DNA of 64,000 nt from Neorhizobium huautlense (GTDB lineage: Bacteria; Pseudomonadota; Alphaproteobacteria; Rhizobiales; Rhizobiaceae): NCBI RefSeq assembly GCF_002968575.1, contig NZ_PVBM01000001.1:124001-188000 (forward strand). Reading direction: 5' to 3'. The notes beneath the pieces were generated by a model that saw nothing but the letters and a program-made list of their open reading frames with translations, had not been told where the DNA came from and did no database searches. Below are positions 43,981 through 54,937 of this stretch, piece by piece (position 1 is the first letter of the stretch; each line of letters opens with the position of its first letter). A program made the position numbers and the translations under genes.

Positions 43981-44765
43981 AGACGCAGAAGATACTGGCC
44001 TGGATCGCCATCGCCATCGGCGTCATCTACTTCTTCGTTCCGCTGATCGGCACCTTCGAATTTTCGCTGCGCATGCGGCGCGGCGAATATTCCACCGACG
44101 CTTACCAGTCCGTCTTTTCGGACATGCAGTTCCGGGAGACCTTCGGCTTTTCGATGGTGATGGCGCTGCTCACCATCATCTTCGGAATGTTGCTCGTCGT
44201 GCCGACCGCCTACTGGGTGCGGCTGCGTCTGCCTCAGATCCGCCCGGTTATCGAATTCATTACGCTGCTGCCGCTCGTCATCCCTGCGATTGTCATCGTC
44301 TTCGGTTACCTGAGGCTCTACAATTCATCGTCCTGGATACCCTTCACGGGCTCCACATCCGGCACCAATGCGCTGCTGGTATTGTCCTATATAACGCTCT
44401 CCCTGCCCTACATGTACCGTGCGGTGGATACCGCCATGCGCGCCATCGATGTGAGGACGCTGACCGAGGCAGCGGAAATTCTGGGGGCCAAGTGGCCGAC
44501 CATCATGCTTCGCTGCATATTCCCCAACGTGATGTCGGGTGTGCTCTCGGGGGCCTTCATCACCTTTGCGATCGTCATGGGCGAATTCACGATGGCCGCC
44601 CTTCTCAATCGCCCGGCCTTTGGACCTTACCTGCAGCTCGTCGGCGCCAACAAGGCTTATGAGCCTGCGGCCCTCGCCGTTATCGCATTTGCGATCACCT
44701 GGCTATCGATGGGGCTCCTTCAGCTCGTTTCCCGTTTCAGCAAGATGGCACCCTCCCGGCCATAA
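43977..44765 (+). CDS. ABC transporter permease (second subunit)
   Basis: PotC-like permease of 262 residues with six helices; the EAA loop is around RTLTEAAEILGAKWPTIMLRCIFP. I start at ATG 43977, overlapping the preceding stop; three further upstream codons are also in frame but unsupported. Forms the heterodimeric channel with the preceding permease. Confidence 0.9.
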   Translation: MKTQKILAWIAIAIGVIYFFVPLIGTFEFSLRMRRGEYSTDAYQSVFSDMQFRETFGFSMVMALLTIIFGMLLVVPTAYWVRLRLPQIRPVIEFITLLPLVIPAIVIVFGYLRLYNSSSWIPFTGSTSGTNALLVLSYITLSLPYMYRAVDTAMRAIDVRTLTEAAEILGAKWPTIMLRCIFPNVMSGVLSGAFITFAIVMGEFTMAALLNRPAFGPYLQLVGANKAYEPAALAVIAFAITWLSMGLLQLVSRFSKMAPSRP

Positions 44766-44777
44766 GGAATTCCTCGC

Positions 44778-45839
44778 ATGTCTTTCCTCGTCCTTGACAA
44801 CATCAAGAAGAGTTTCGGTCAGACGCAGGTCGTCAAGGACTTCAACATGTCCATCGAGAAAGGCGAATTCGTTTCCTTTCTCGGACCGTCCGGCTGCGGA
44901 AAGACGACGGTGCTGCGCATGATCGCGGGTTTCGAAAACCCGAGCGACGGCACGATTTCCATCAACGGCAAGAACCAGAACCGCCTCAAGACCAATCAGC
45001 GCAACATCGGCATGGTTTTCCAGGCCTATGCGCTTTTCCCCAACATGAACGTCTTCGACAACGTCGCCTTCGGCCTCAAGGTCGCCGGCAAGCCGAAAGA
45101 GGAAATCGAAACCCGCGTGAAGGAGATGCTTGCCCTGATCCGGCTCGACCATCTTGCCGACCGTTACCCCTATCAGATGTCGGGCGGCCAGCAGCAGCGT
45201 GTCGCGCTTGCCCGCGCGCTTGCCCCAAAACCCCAGGTCCTGCTCCTCGACGAACCTTTGTCCGCGCTCGATGCAAAGATCCGCGTCTCGCTGCGCGAGG
45301 AAATCCGCCAGATCCAGCGGCAGCTCGGCATCACCACGGTATTCGTCACCCACGACCAGGAAGAAGCCCTGTCGATCTCGGACCGCATCGTTGTGATGAA
45401 CGCCGGCCGCGCCGAACAGATCGGCACGCCGTCGGAAATCTACAACCGACCGAACACCCGTTTCGTCGCCTCCTTCGTGGGTACGCTTAACATCATCGAG
45501 GCGACCGTCGCCGATCCGTCCGCCAATACCGTCAAGGTGGGCGACAATACGGTGAGACTGCGCGAACCGATCGGCGCATTGAACGTAGACGACAAGATTT
45601 CGATCGCGCTTCGTCCAGAAGCCGGTTCTCTCTCGGAAAGCGCCAAGGGAGACACTGCGATCGTCGGCAAAGTCATCTCTTCGCATTTCCTGGGGTCGGT
45701 GATCCGCACAAAAATGGATGTTGGCGGCAACCAGATCTCCTTCGACATGTTCAATGCCCCGGACGCCGTATTGCCGCAACCGGGCGAAGTACTGACCCTT
45801 CGCTTCTCGTCAGGAGATTTCCTGATCGTCAGGGACTGA
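44778..45839 (+). CDS. ABC transporter ATP-binding protein
   Basis: Energising subunit of the importer, 353 residues. Walker A GPSGCGKTT (36-44), the Q loop VFQAYALFPNMN, signature MSGGQQQRVALARAL, Walker B VLLLDEPLSALD and the switch His in FVTHDQEEAL are intact. A C-terminal TOBE-like domain (about 240-353) places it with PotA/UgpC/FbpC-type importers. AAGGAATT nine bases before ATG; 12 bp after the second permease gene. Last gene of the importer operon. Confidence 0.94.
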   Translation: MSFLVLDNIKKSFGQTQVVKDFNMSIEKGEFVSFLGPSGCGKTTVLRMIAGFENPSDGTISINGKNQNRLKTNQRNIGMVFQAYALFPNMNVFDNVAFGLKVAGKPKEEIETRVKEMLALIRLDHLADRYPYQMSGGQQQRVALARALAPKPQVLLLDEPLSALDAKIRVSLREEIRQIQRQLGITTVFVTHDQEEALSISDRIVVMNAGRAEQIGTPSEIYNRPNTRFVASFVGTLNIIEATVADPSANTVKVGDNTVRLREPIGALNVDDKISIALRPEAGSLSESAKGDTAIVGKVISSHFLGSVIRTKMDVGGNQISFDMFNAPDAVLPQPGEVLTLRFSSGDFLIVRD

Positions 45840-45855
45840 CCCAGCCGCCTGGAGA

Positions 45856-45884
45856 AAAGGTGATCGAATTCGCCAATCACCTTT
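45856..45884. terminator. Hairpin between convergent ABC importer and metH
   Basis: AAAGGTGAT / ATCACCTTT, a perfect nine-base stem with an 11-base loop, in the 63-bp gap between converging genes. No long T tract, but the A/T ends of the stem give short U runs in both directions. Confidence 0.6.
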
Positions 45885-45902
45885 CAGGTAACGTCGTCGA
45901 TT

Positions 45903-48900
45903 TCAGGCGGCATCCTCGACCAGCGAGGAAGGCACATAGTTGAGGACCGGGCCGAGCCAGCGCTCGACCTCCTCAACCGACATGCCCTTGCGCTTGGCAT
46001 AGTCCTCGACCTGGTCGCGCTCGACCTTGGCAACTCCGAAATAATACGAAGCGGGATGGCCGATATAGAGGCCCGAGACCGAGGAACCGGGCCACATGGC
46101 GTAGCTGTCGGTAAGCGCCACACCGGTTGCGTTCTCGGCGTCCAGCAGCCGGAAAAGCGTCGACTTTTCGGTATGATCCGGCTGTGCCGGATAGCCGGGC
46201 GCCGGACGGATGCCGGCATAGGCTTCGGTGACCAGTTCGTCGGAGGAAAAATTCTCGTCCGGCGCATAGCCCCAGAATTCCTTGCGCACGCGCTCGTGCA
46301 TGCATTCCGCAAAGGCTTCCGCGAAACGGTCCGCCAGCGCCTTCACCAGGATGGACGAATAGTCGTCGTTGGCCCGCTCGAAGCGCTCGGCGATGGCGAT
46401 CTCCTCGATACCCGCGGTAACGACGAAGCCGCCCACATAGTCCTGAACGCCGCTCGCCTGCGGCGCCACGAAGTCCGAAAGCGCCACATTCGGCCGCCCG
46501 TCCCGCTTCGACAGTTGCTGACGCAGCGTGAAGAAGGTCGCAAGCTCTTGGCTCCGGCTGTCGTCGGTAAAGAGGCGGATGTCATCGCCGACCGTATTGG
46601 CCGGCCAGAAGCCGATCACCGCCCGCGGCCTGAACCACTTTTCCGCGATGATCTTGTCGAGCATCGCCTGTGCATCGGCATAGAGCTGGCGCGCCGCCTC
46701 GCCCTGAGCTTCGTCCTCCAGGATCGCAGGGAAACGCCCCTTCAGTTCCCAGGTCTGGAAGAAGGGGGTCCAGTCGATATACTTCGCAAGTTCGGCAAGA
46801 TCGTAGGTTTCGAACACTTTTGTGCCGATGAACTGCGGCCTGACCGGTTTGTAGTCGGTCCAGTCGAGCTTTTCCGGATTGTCGCGGGCACGGGCGATCG
46901 GCAAACGGGTCTTTTCCGCTTCCGAGCGGGCGTGAGCAGCGGCCACTTTGCTGTATTCCGCCTGAATGGTGCTGATGTAGTTCTGCTTTGCCTCCGGCGA
47001 CAGCAGCGAAGATACGACTCCCACGGCGCGGCTTGCGTCGGTAACGTAGATCGCCTGGCCCCGATCGTAACGCGGATGGATCTTGACCGCAGTGTGGACA
47101 CGGCTGGTCGTAGCGCCGCCGATCAGCAGTGGAATATCGAAGCCCTGACGCTCCATCTCCGAAGCCACGTGCGCCATCTCGTCAAGCGACGGCGTGATGA
47201 GGCCGGAAAGCCCGATGATGTCGACCTTCTCGGCAATCGCTGTTTCCAGGATCTTGGTCGAGGGCACCATGACACCGAGATCGATAATCTCGTAATTGTT
47301 GCAGGCAAGCACGACGCCGACGATGTTCTTGCCGATATCGTGGACGTCGCCCTTCACGGTTGCCATCAGCACCTTGCCGGCAGACTTCCTCTGGTCGCCA
47401 CCCTTCAGCCGCTTCTCTTCCTCCATATACGGCAGCAGCACCGCCACCGCCTGCTTCATGACCCGCGCCGACTTCACCACCTGCGGCAGGAACATCTTGC
47501 CCGAGCCAAAAAGATCGCCAACCACGTTCATGCCGGCCATCAGCGGCCCTTCGATGACATCGAGCGGACGCGTGGCCTGCTGTCTCGCCTCTTCGGTATC
47601 CTGTTCGATGAAATCGGTGTTGCCGATGACCAGCGCATGGGAAAGACGCTTTTCGACTGGCCATTCGCGCCAGGCGAGATCCTGCGCCTTGGCTTCCTTG
47701 GTGCCGGTGCCGCGATAGCGCTCGGCGATATCGAGCATCCGCTCCGTCGCATCGTCGCGCCGGTTGAGCACGACATCCTCGCAGGCTTCACGGAGCTCCG
47801 GGTCTATGTTCTCGTAGATTGCCAGCTGCCCGGCATTGACGATGCCCATGTCCATGCCCGCCTGGATGGCATGGTAGAGAAATACGGCATGCATCGCCTC
47901 GCGCACCGGCTCGTTGCCGCGGAAGGAAAAGGAGAGGTTCGAAACGCCGCCGGAGATATGTACCAGCGGCATCCGCTCGCGGATCGTTCGGGTCGCCTCG
48001 ATGAAGGCAAGTCCGTAGCCGTTATGTTCCTCCATCCCCGTGGCGACCGCAAAAATGTTCGGGTCGAAGATGATGTCTTCCGGCGGAAAGTCCGCCTCTT
48101 CTGTCAACAGCTTGTAAGCGCGCTCGCTGATTGCCACCTTCCGCTCGTAGGTGTCGGCCTGCCCCTGTTCGTCGAATGCCATGACGACCACGGCAGCACC
48201 GTAATTGCGAAGCAGACGCGCCTGGGCCAGGAACTTCTCCTCGCCTTCCTTGAGCGAGATCGAATTGACGACGGGCTTGCCTTGCACACACTTGAGGCCG
48301 GCCTCCATAATCTCGAACTTCGAGGAATCGAGCATTACCGGAACACGGGCGATATCCGGTTCGGCGGCGATGAGGTTCAGGAAATCCACCATCGCCTTTT
48401 CAGAATCGATAAGCCCCTCGTCCATGTTGATGTCGATCACGGACGCGCCGTTTTCCACCTGATCCCTCGCAACGGCGAGAGCCGCCGTAAGATCGCCAGC
48501 GGTGATCAGCTTGCGGAATTTTGCCGAGCCGGTGACGTTGGTGCGCTCGCCGACGTTCACGAAAGGGATGTCCTTCGTGAAGACGAAGGGTTCGAGGCCG
48601 GCAAGCGACATGAAAGGCTTGTGCTCGGGGACTTCACGCGGCCTGTGCGGGGCAACCGCTTCGGCAATCGCGCGTATATGCTCCGGCGTCGAGCCGCAGC
48701 AGCCGCCGACGACATTGACGAGTCCCTCTTCGGCAAATCCCCGGATCTGCCGCGCCATATCGTCGGGCGTCTCGTCGTAGCGACCGAACTCGTTCGGCAG
48801 GCCCGCATTCGGATAGGCAGAGATGAATGTGTCGGCGACCGCTGAAAGCTCTTGCAGATGCGGCCGCATCGCGTCGGCGCCGAGTGCGCAGTTCAGCCCG

Positions 48901-49667
48901 ATCGTGAAAGGCTTGGCGTGGCGGACCGAATACCAGAAGGCCGATGGTGTCTGGCCGGACAGCGTACGCCCCGACAGGTCGGTGATCGTGCCGGAGATCA
49001 TCACCGGCAGGTGAATACCCTTTTCTGCAAACCGCTCGGCACAGGCGAAAATGGCCGCCTTGGCGTTCAGCGTGTCGAAGATCGTCTCGATCAGGATGAT
49101 ATCGGCACCGCCATCGACGAGCCCGTCGATCTGCTCACCATACGCAATTCGCAGATCATCGAATGTCACCGCGCGGTAACCGGGATTGTTGACATCAGGC
49201 GAGATCGACGCCGTGCGATTGGTCGGGCCGATGGCGCCGGCTACGAAACGGCGGCGGCCATCTTCTTGCTCTGCGCGAAGCGCCGCGCGTCGCGCCAGGC
49301 GGGCACCGTCGCGGTTCAGATCGTAAACCGCATTCTCCATCTGGTAATCGGCCTGGGCGATCCGGGTCGAGGAGAAGGTATTGGTCTCGATGATGTCGGC
49401 CCCGGCCTTGGCGTAGCGATAGTGGATCTCTTCGATCGCCTGCGGCTGGGAAAGGATCAGGAGATCGTTGTTGCCCTGCTGATGACAGGCGCATCCGATA
49501 AAGCGCTCTCCGCGGAACTGCTCCTCGTCGAAGCCGAGGCCCTGAATTTGAGTCCCCATGGCGCCGTCGATAACAAGGATTTTCTCCCTGGCGGCAGCCT
49601 GAAGCGCGGCAAGAATTTCGGCGCCATCGCGGCGGGCATCTTCCGGACCAAACAGATCATCCAACAT
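45903..49667 (-). CDS. metH: Cobalamin-dependent methionine synthase
   Basis: Transfers methyl from 5-methyl-tetrahydrofolate to homocysteine, 1254 residues (E. coli 1227). Domains in order: homocysteine-binding barrel with zinc Cys residues ([20 protein letters not shown]), methyl-tetrahydrofolate barrel ([13 protein letters not shown]), helical cap, B12 domain with the cobalt-ligating His in [11 protein letters not shown], and the C-terminal AdoMet reactivation domain ending near the [12 protein letters not shown] and [11 protein letters not shown] blocks. I start at ATG 49667 ([10 protein letters not shown]), 38 bp after a SahR-type palindrome; the longer open frame upstream crosses that operator and is not coding. 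Works with MetF encoded at 18.6 kb. Confidence 0.97.
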   Translation of the reverse strand: MLDDLFGPEDARRDGAEILAALQAAAREKILVIDGAMGTQIQGLGFDEEQFRGERFIGCACHQQGNNDLLILSQPQAIEEIHYRYAKAGADIIETNTFSSTRIAQADYQMENAVYDLNRDGARLARRAALRAEQEDGRRRFVAGAIGPTNRTASISPDVNNPGYRAVTFDDLRIAYGEQIDGLVDGGADIILIETIFDTLNAKAAIFACAERFAEKGIHLPVMISGTITDLSGRTLSGQTPSAFWYSVRHAKPFTIGLNCALGADAMRPHLQELSAVADTFISAYPNAGLPNEFGRYDETPDDMARQIRGFAEEGLVNVVGGCCGSTPEHIRAIAEAVAPHRPREVPEHKPFMSLAGLEPFVFTKDIPFVNVGERTNVTGSAKFRKLITAGDLTAALAVARDQVENGASVIDINMDEGLIDSEKAMVDFLNLIAAEPDIARVPVMLDSSKFEIMEAGLKCVQGKPVVNSISLKEGEEKFLAQARLLRNYGAAVVVMAFDEQGQADTYERKVAISERAYKLLTEEADFPPEDIIFDPNIFAVATGMEEHNGYGLAFIEATRTIRERMPLVHISGGVSNLSFSFRGNEPVREAMHAVFLYHAIQAGMDMGIVNAGQLAIYENIDPELREACEDVVLNRRDDATERMLDIAERYRGTGTKEAKAQDLAWREWPVEKRLSHALVIGNTDFIEQDTEEARQQATRPLDVIEGPLMAGMNVVGDLFGSGKMFLPQVVKSARVMKQAVAVLLPYMEEEKRLKGGDQRKSAGKVLMATVKGDVHDIGKNIVGVVLACNNYEIIDLGVMVPSTKILETAIAEKVDIIGLSGLITPSLDEMAHVASEMERQGFDIPLLIGGATTSRVHTAVKIHPRYDRGQAIYVTDASRAVGVVSSLLSPEAKQNYISTIQAEYSKVAAAHARSEAEKTRLPIARARDNPEKLDWTDYKPVRPQFIGTKVFETYDLAELAKYIDWTPFFQTWELKGRFPAILEDEAQGEAARQLYADAQAMLDKIIAEKWFRPRAVIGFWPANTVGDDIRLFTDDSRSQELATFFTLRQQLSKRDGRPNVALSDFVAPQASGVQDYVGGFVVTAGIEEIAIAERFERANDDYSSILVKALADRFAEAFAECMHERVRKEFWGYAPDENFSSDELVTEAYAGIRPAPGYPAQPDHTEKSTLFRLLDAENATGVALTDSYAMWPGSSVSGLYIGHPASYYFGVAKVERDQVEDYAKRKGMSVEEVERWLGPVLNYVPSSLVEDAA

Positions 49668-49704
49668 AGGCGCACTCCCAAATCGCAGCAAGTGACTTAA
49701 TGAT

Positions 49705-49720
49705 ATAAAGATGTCTTTAT
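49705..49720. promoter_or_regulatory. SahR operator of metH
   Basis: ATAAAGATGTCTTTAT, a 16-bp palindrome with one mismatch, matches the site before sahR-metF at 13 of 16 positions and shares the flanking GTGA. It lies 38 bp before metH and about 110 bp before the divergent sugar-isomerase gene. Confidence 0.82.
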
Positions 49721-49830
49721 GTGAAGTCCAGCGCGGTTGACGCATTCTGTCCAAGTTTTGCCGATGACAGACTATTGCGGGGACGTTATAGCCTCCAGTC
49801 AGAAACGACGAGTGCATCAGGGAGACCAGC

Positions 49831-51087
49831 ATGAGCGACGGCGGAGCGACGGCAGAAAAATGGAACAATCTTCCATACCATCGCCGTTGGCTGCTCGATC
49901 AGGCCGACGGACTTTTCGATTTCTTCCAGTACCGTGCGGTCAATCCAGCCGGCGGCTTTTTCGACCTCGATGACACCGGCCTTCCCTTGGGCGGAGCCAA
50001 TCCTACCCGCGGTATCCATGCATCCGCTCGTATGGTGCATTGTTTTTCGATCGGCTACCTGCTCGGCCGTCCAGGCGCAGGTGAGATCATCGATCACGGC
50101 ATGCGCTACCTCTGGGAGCGGCATCGAGACAGCGAGCACGGCGGCTATTTCTGGCAGGTCAACGACGACGGCGCCGTGGATGCCGCCAAACAGGGTTACG
50201 GACACGCCTTCGTCCTGCTCGCCGCATCCTCTGCCAAGGTCGCCGGCCATCCGCTCGCAGACAAGATGCTGGCGGATATCAGCGAAATTCTCGATACGAA
50301 ATTCTGGGAAGCCTCGCACGGTGCGATTGCGGAAGAATTCAATCGCGATTGGTCGCCGATCGACGGCGGCGGCTATCGCGGGCAAAACTCCAACATGCAT
50401 CTTACCGAGGCCCTGATGGCCGCCTACGAGGCGACCGGAGAGAAGACCTACCTCGCCAAGGCGGAGAGTATCGCGGATCTTGTCATCTGTCGTGTGGCCG
50501 GCAGCGTCGGCTTCCGCGTCGCCGAGCATTTCGACCAGGAATGGACCATCGACAAGTCCTATTACCACCCCGACGAGATGTTCCGCCCGGCCGGCACCAC
50601 GCCAGGGCACTGGCTGGAATGGGCACGTCTCCTGCTCCAGTTGTGGGTGCTGGGGGACAAACGGCACGGCTGGATGCCGGATGCCGCAAAATCACTCTTC
50701 GTCCAGTCCATGTCACTGGGCTGGGACAGGGAGAAAGGCGGCTTTTTCTATACGCTCGACTGGAATGACAATCCGGCCAAGACCAACAAGCTCTGGTGGC
50801 CGATGTGCGAAGGTGCCGGCGCGGCCCATTTCCTCAATGAACATCTTCCCGCAGACCGCTTCTACGAAGACAGCTATCGCCTGATCTGGGGCACGATCGC
50901 CAACCGCTTCCTCGATCATGAGAACGGCGGCTGGCACGAAGAACTGACGGAAGATCTTATCCCGGCCCACACGCTCTTTCCGGGTAAGGGCGATATCTAC
51001 CACGCATTGCAGGCATGCCTCATCCCGCTGTTCCCGGCCACCGGCAGCCTGACGAAGGTGATTGCGGAAGCCAAGGGGCCTATCTGA
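49831..51087 (+). CDS. AGE-family epimerase/isomerase (YihS/mannose-isomerase-like)
   Basis: Alpha-barrel sugar isomerase of 418 residues, cytoplasmic. The (alpha/alpha)6 repeats and blocks [63 protein letters not shown] and [19 protein letters not shown] carry the His and Glu residues used by the family. It resembles bacterial mannose isomerases and YihS rather than N-acylglucosamine 2-epimerase. CAGGGAG supports ATG 49831. No sugar transporter is adjacent, so the sugar is not evident. Confidence 0.88.
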   Translation: MSDGGATAEKWNNLPYHRRWLLDQADGLFDFFQYRAVNPAGGFFDLDDTGLPLGGANPTRGIHASARMVHCFSIGYLLGRPGAGEIIDHGMRYLWERHRDSEHGGYFWQVNDDGAVDAAKQGYGHAFVLLAASSAKVAGHPLADKMLADISEILDTKFWEASHGAIAEEFNRDWSPIDGGGYRGQNSNMHLTEALMAAYEATGEKTYLAKAESIADLVICRVAGSVGFRVAEHFDQEWTIDKSYYHPDEMFRPAGTTPGHWLEWARLLLQLWVLGDKRHGWMPDAAKSLFVQSMSLGWDREKGGFFYTLDWNDNPAKTNKLWWPMCEGAGAAHFLNEHLPADRFYEDSYRLIWGTIANRFLDHENGGWHEELTEDLIPAHTLFPGKGDIYHALQACLIPLFPATGSLTKVIAEAKGPI

Positions 51088-51175
51088 CGTCGTCCCGCAA
51101 GGTGACGGAACCATCCCCGCCCGGATCAGTTTTTTCGAAAGTCACAAAACCGTAACATTCGGAAGACGATCAACG

Positions 51176-51661
51176 ATGCTGAGCAGCCTTGCCGAGGAGT
51201 TTTCCCACGAGGCCCCCGTGGCGATTGAAGTGCTTCTGGCGAGGCTGGTGGGGGCGACAATTCTCTGTGGCCTCATTGGACTGGAGAGAGAATTCAGGAA
51301 AAATCCTGCCGGACTGCGAACCAATATGCTGATCGGCTTAGCCGCAGCGGTTTTCGCACTCGTGGGATTGCAGCTGATGCACGATTTCGGCGACCGACCG
51401 AACACGGTCCAGTTCGATCCGATCCGCCTCATCGAAGCGATCACCGCCGGCATAGCCTTCCTGGCGGCCGGAGTCGTCATCTACACGCGTGGCGACGTGA
51501 AGGGGTTGACGACCGGCGCCAGCATGTGGCTCTCGGGTGCAATCGGCCTTTGTGCAGGCCTCGGCATGTGGCTTGTGGCAGTCGGTGCCACGATCGCCGG
51601 CGTCATCATCCTTTGGCTACTGCGCAAGACCGAGGTCGCCGCCGGAATGAAGGAAGATTGA
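51176..51661 (+). CDS. MgtC/SapB-family membrane protein
   Basis: Inner-membrane protein of 161 residues with about five helices. The segment LLARLVGATILCGLIGLEREFRKNPAGLRTNMLIGL contains the family hallmark (GLERE, AGLRT). Only the membrane domain is present; the C-terminal ACT-like domain of virulence MgtC is absent, so it is a SapB-type short form. GGAAG is 12 bases before ATG 51176. The gene converges with the receiver gene (14-bp gap). Confidence 0.88.
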   Translation: MLSSLAEEFSHEAPVAIEVLLARLVGATILCGLIGLEREFRKNPAGLRTNMLIGLAAAVFALVGLQLMHDFGDRPNTVQFDPIRLIEAITAGIAFLAAGVVIYTRGDVKGLTTGASMWLSGAIGLCAGLGMWLVAVGATIAGVIILWLLRKTEVAAGMKED

Positions 51662-51675
51662 CGATGACGGCCTTA

Positions 51676-52278
51676 TCACGGCGCAACCATGCCGCGGATA
51701 AGGGAGGCCAGTGCTTCATAGTCGTAGGGCTTGGTGATAAGCGCCGTTTTGCTCAAGCCCTCCGCCTCGGGAACGTCGGAATCGCCCGTTGCAAATACGA
51801 CGGGAAGATCCGGCAATACCTCGCGTATTTTCAGGACGAGCTGCGGTCCGCTCATTTCTGGCAGATGGACATCGGTCACGGCAATATCAATCCGCACGTC
51901 GTCGTCAACGGCAGCGAGCGCTTCCTTCGCTGATCCCGCCTCCACGACGGTCAGGCCCGAGTCCTGAAGAAAATCCGCGGCGGAGATACGGATCAACGCC
52001 TCGTCCTCCACAAACAGCACTGTGATCTGCCGACCCTCCGGGACAGGTCCTTCGACAGCCGGATTGGTTGCCGGTGTTGAGCCCGATGGTACTTTTTCAC
52101 CGCCCTGCATACCGGAAAGATTGCTCAGATCATCCTTGCCGACCGGAGGCAGCTCTCCATCGAGACCCGCAACCGTATAGGATGTCGAGGATGGGAGCTC
52201 CACCTTGGGCATCAGTGGATCGTGCGCTAAAGATCGCGGATTCGGATCGATGTTGAAAAGCTCCGTCAAACGGAACAT
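51676..52278 (-). CDS. Single receiver-domain response regulator with N-terminal extension
   Basis: CheY-like protein of 200 residues. Residues 1-82 form a polar, low-complexity extension (Pro/Ser/Gly-rich) of no known fold; 83-200 form a receiver with acidic pair ED near 92-93, the phosphorylatable Asp in AVTDVHLPEMSG and Lys in LITKPYD. No output domain, so it must act by protein contact or as a phosphate sink. Its kinase is not adjacent. It precedes the GGDEF-EAL gene's 3' end by 181 bp and is separately promoted. Confidence 0.85.
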   Translation of the reverse strand: MFRLTELFNIDPNPRSLAHDPLMPKVELPSSTSYTVAGLDGELPPVGKDDLSNLSGMQGGEKVPSGSTPATNPAVEGPVPEGRQITVLFVEDEALIRISAADFLQDSGLTVVEAGSAKEALAAVDDDVRIDIAVTDVHLPEMSGPQLVLKIREVLPDLPVVFATGDSDVPEAEGLSKTALITKPYDYEALASLIRGMVAP

Positions 52279-52459
52279 GGGCCGCCCCCGATGCTGACAC
52301 GTACCGGGAGGTTATAGAGGTTCGGGGATCGTTGACAATTGAAATCAAATGCCGGCGAACAAATCACACCTATTATTATGAATATCTAAAAAATATCTGA
52401 TTTCATCACGTTGTCTTTGGTTCTGGCACAGTCATCGCGCTCGAGGGACGCAAGACGGG

Positions 52460-54643
52460 TCACCAGATACTCATGCGCTGGTTGGTCGTCGGGCGGGCGA
52501 TGAGACGGGCAACAGCCTCCGCCGGCATCGCCTTTCCATAACGGAAACCCTGCCCCGCCTCGCATCCCATCAGCCTCAGCGCTTTCTCCTGCTCCAGTGT
52601 TTCAATTCCCTCGGCGATCGTCCGCAGTCCAAGCTCGGTGCTGAGCATGATGAGGGCGCGGGTGATGGCTGCGTCCTTCGGCTTGGTCAGGAGGTCGCGG
52701 ACAAAGCCCCGATCGATCTTCAACGTCGTCAAGGGATAACGCTGCAGCGATCCGAGCGAGGCGTAACCGGTGCCGAAATCGTCAAAGGCAACGCCGACCC
52801 CCATTTCCCGCAGGGCCTGGATCGTTTCCAGCGACTGATCGTCATCCTTGAGCGTGACGGTCTCGGTGATCTCGATCTCCAGAAAATGCGGATCGAGATT
52901 GTAGCGCGAGATCAGGTTTTCCACGAAACGCGGCAAATCGCCCGCACGCACCTGCGCGGGAAAGAGATTGATGCCCATCTTGATCGGCGGGTAGCCGACC
53001 TGTCTCCAGGCAGCCATCTGGCGTGCGGCTTCCTCGAGCACCCAGAAACCGACATCGAGGGCGATCGAACTTTGTTCCAGGGCAGGCAGGAAGGCCGCCG
53101 GCGACAACAGGCCGCGCTCGGGATGCCGCCAACGGATCAGCGCTTCGACGCCGAACACGTCGCCCGTTTCGAGGATCACCTGCGGCTGATAGTGCAAAAC
53201 GAGCTCCTGCCTGTTCAAGGCGCGAAGCAATCCATCTCTGAGCGTGCGGCGAACCAGCGTCTCGTTCCGCATTGAAGGCTCGAACATTCGCGAAACGCGC
53301 CCACCGGCCTGCTTGGCGCGATACAAGGCGAAATCAGCGCCTGCGATAAGCTCATCCGCGTCGGATCCGTGGGACGGAGCAAGCGAGAAGCCCACGCTTG
53401 CTCCGACGCGCAGCGTATGACCGCCAACCTCGAAAGGCGCCTTGAACGCCTCGATTACGGTGTTGGCATTTTCCTGCGCGATGCGAGGATCACCGGTGCC
53501 CGGCACGAGTATGGCAAATTCGTCGCCGCCGAAACGGGAGACCGTGACGTGGCGGTCGAGAACCGCTGGCAGCCGGACGCCGATCGCCTGCAACAGGGAA
53601 TCTCCGACGGCATGGCCCAGCCGGTCGTTGACATCCTTGAAGCCGTCCAGGTCGAAGAGCAAAACCGCAAGCGGTCTGCCCTGCCCGAGCTCTTCGTGCA
53701 GCAGATCCTCGAAGCGGGGCCTGTTGCAAAGCCCCGTGAGAGTATCCTGGCTGGCGAGCCTCAGAAGCCGGATGTCGCGGTCCCGCCGCTCCGATATGTC
53801 CTTGATGATGGCACCGACGCCGACCCCTTGCTCGTCGCGCCAAATGGAGAGGGCCAGTTCGATCGGAAATTCCACGCCATCCTTTCGCCGTGCCGAAATC
53901 TCGACCGTTTTGCCGCGGAGGTTGGAATTGCCGCCCGAAATGACGCGCGCAAAGCCGGCATTGTGAGCGGCCCGAAAACGTTCCGGAACGATAAGATCGA
54001 GCGGATTCCCAATCATCTCGTCGCGTTCGTAGCCGAACATGTCGAGCGCAGCCTGGTTCACGAACTCAATGCGGCCCTTCGGATCGGCGGTAATCAGAGA
54101 AAGATCGGTGGAATCTGCAAACTTCGCCGCCGTAGCCTGAGGTATTCCCTCGCGGCGCAGCTCGATATGCTCCATCACCATCGATGCCAGGCCGGCCAGT
54201 GCCTTTCTCTCGCGTTCCGAGAAGTTTGCTCGGGCCTTGGTATCTGCGATGCAAAGAGCCCCGATCCGCCATCCGTCCGGCGTGGTCAAGGGCGCTCCGG
54301 CGTAAAAGCGGATGAATGGCTTGCCCGTCACGATCGGCAGGCCCGAAAAACGCGGATCGAGCCTTGCATCCGGGACGACCAGAACATCGTGCGTAGTGAT
54401 TGTATGCTGGCAGAAGGATTCCGATCGGAGAGTCTGCTCGAACTCGTAGCCGGCGCAGGACTTGAACCACTGCCGATCCTCTTCGATCAGCGTCACAAAG
54501 GCCATGCGGGTGGAAAAAAGCTCCGACGCAAAGCGGCATATCCGGTCGAAGCGATTTTCCGAGGCAGTGCCCGCGATCCGGTAGCGATCCAGAACATCGA
54601 GCCGTCTGCGCTCCGCAATGTCCATGCTATCGGCGTTAGACAT
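52460..54643 (-). CDS. GAF-PAS-GGDEF-EAL cyclic-di-GMP enzyme
   Basis: Cytoplasmic c-di-GMP turnover protein of 727 residues. Domains: GAF (about 20-175), PAS (about 185-300), GGDEF (about 305-465) with an intact RFGGDEF active site, and EAL (about 480-720) with VEALIRW, EITET, FDDFGTGYASL and KIDRGFV all conserved, so both synthesis and hydrolysis look possible. No membrane helix. ATG 54643 has GGAG six bases ahead. The gene diverges from fixL across 298 bp; the shared control region holds two perfect palindromes, which raises a link between oxygen sensing and c-di-GMP. Confidence 0.92.
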   Translation of the reverse strand: MSNADSMDIAERRRLDVLDRYRIAGTASENRFDRICRFASELFSTRMAFVTLIEEDRQWFKSCAGYEFEQTLRSESFCQHTITTHDVLVVPDARLDPRFSGLPIVTGKPFIRFYAGAPLTTPDGWRIGALCIADTKARANFSERERKALAGLASMVMEHIELRREGIPQATAAKFADSTDLSLITADPKGRIEFVNQAALDMFGYERDEMIGNPLDLIVPERFRAAHNAGFARVISGGNSNLRGKTVEISARRKDGVEFPIELALSIWRDEQGVGVGAIIKDISERRDRDIRLLRLASQDTLTGLCNRPRFEDLLHEELGQGRPLAVLLFDLDGFKDVNDRLGHAVGDSLLQAIGVRLPAVLDRHVTVSRFGGDEFAILVPGTGDPRIAQENANTVIEAFKAPFEVGGHTLRVGASVGFSLAPSHGSDADELIAGADFALYRAKQAGGRVSRMFEPSMRNETLVRRTLRDGLLRALNRQELVLHYQPQVILETGDVFGVEALIRWRHPERGLLSPAAFLPALEQSSIALDVGFWVLEEAARQMAAWRQVGYPPIKMGINLFPAQVRAGDLPRFVENLISRYNLDPHFLEIEITETVTLKDDDQSLETIQALREMGVGVAFDDFGTGYASLGSLQRYPLTTLKIDRGFVRDLLTKPKDAAITRALIMLSTELGLRTIAEGIETLEQEKALRLMGCEAGQGFRYGKAMPAEAVARLIARPTTNQRMSIW

Positions 54644-54848
54644 CTCTACTCCGCAAAAGGGCTGTGGAGCCGCAACATAGGCATTCATGAATTAGAAAAG
54701 CGATAACAACGAACCTCGAAAATGCAGGATTTCCGAAGAAGACTCGGATTTTTCTAGCTGCGACCTTTTTCATCGAGTATTCGGCCGCCGGGCTCGCAAT
54801 GGCCCGCTGCAAGCACGCCGTCCACTGGCGCAGGAATGCAGGAAAAAG

Positions 54849-54863
54849 CATGTGTATCACATG
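54849..54863. promoter_or_regulatory. Palindrome CATGTG-TAT-CACATG
   Basis: A perfect 6-3-6 inverted repeat in the fixL / GGDEF-EAL divergent region, 79 bp before fixL. Candidate operator of unknown regulator. Confidence 0.45.
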
Positions 54864-54924
54864 TTTGTCCTCGGTTCCGCGGTTGGACGCGCAGCCGTTC
54901 GGCGTGCTAATATATGTTCTGGAT

Positions 54925-54937
54925 AACCTGTCAGGTT
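54925..54937. promoter_or_regulatory. Palindrome AACCTG-T-CAGGTT over the fixL ribosome site
   Basis: A perfect 6-1-6 inverted repeat ending 4 bases before the fixL ATG, overlapping its probable ribosome-binding sequence. With a one-base spacer it is more likely a protein site than an RNA hairpin. Confidence 0.4.

Noticed and set aside
46056-48845. 929-codon plus-strand open frame opposite metH
   Set aside because: It is exactly antisense to a complete, well-conserved MetH; long antisense frames are expected in GC-rich DNA. Composition (Arg/His/Asp-rich) is typical of shadows.
49668-49830. SAM or cobalamin riboswitch upstream of metH or metF
   Set aside because: The leaders are very short and hold only the SahR palindrome; no riboswitch core is visible.
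49668-49868. 67-codon N-terminal extension of MetH
   Set aside because: The extension would cross the SahR-type palindrome and the divergent promoter and lacks MetH similarity.
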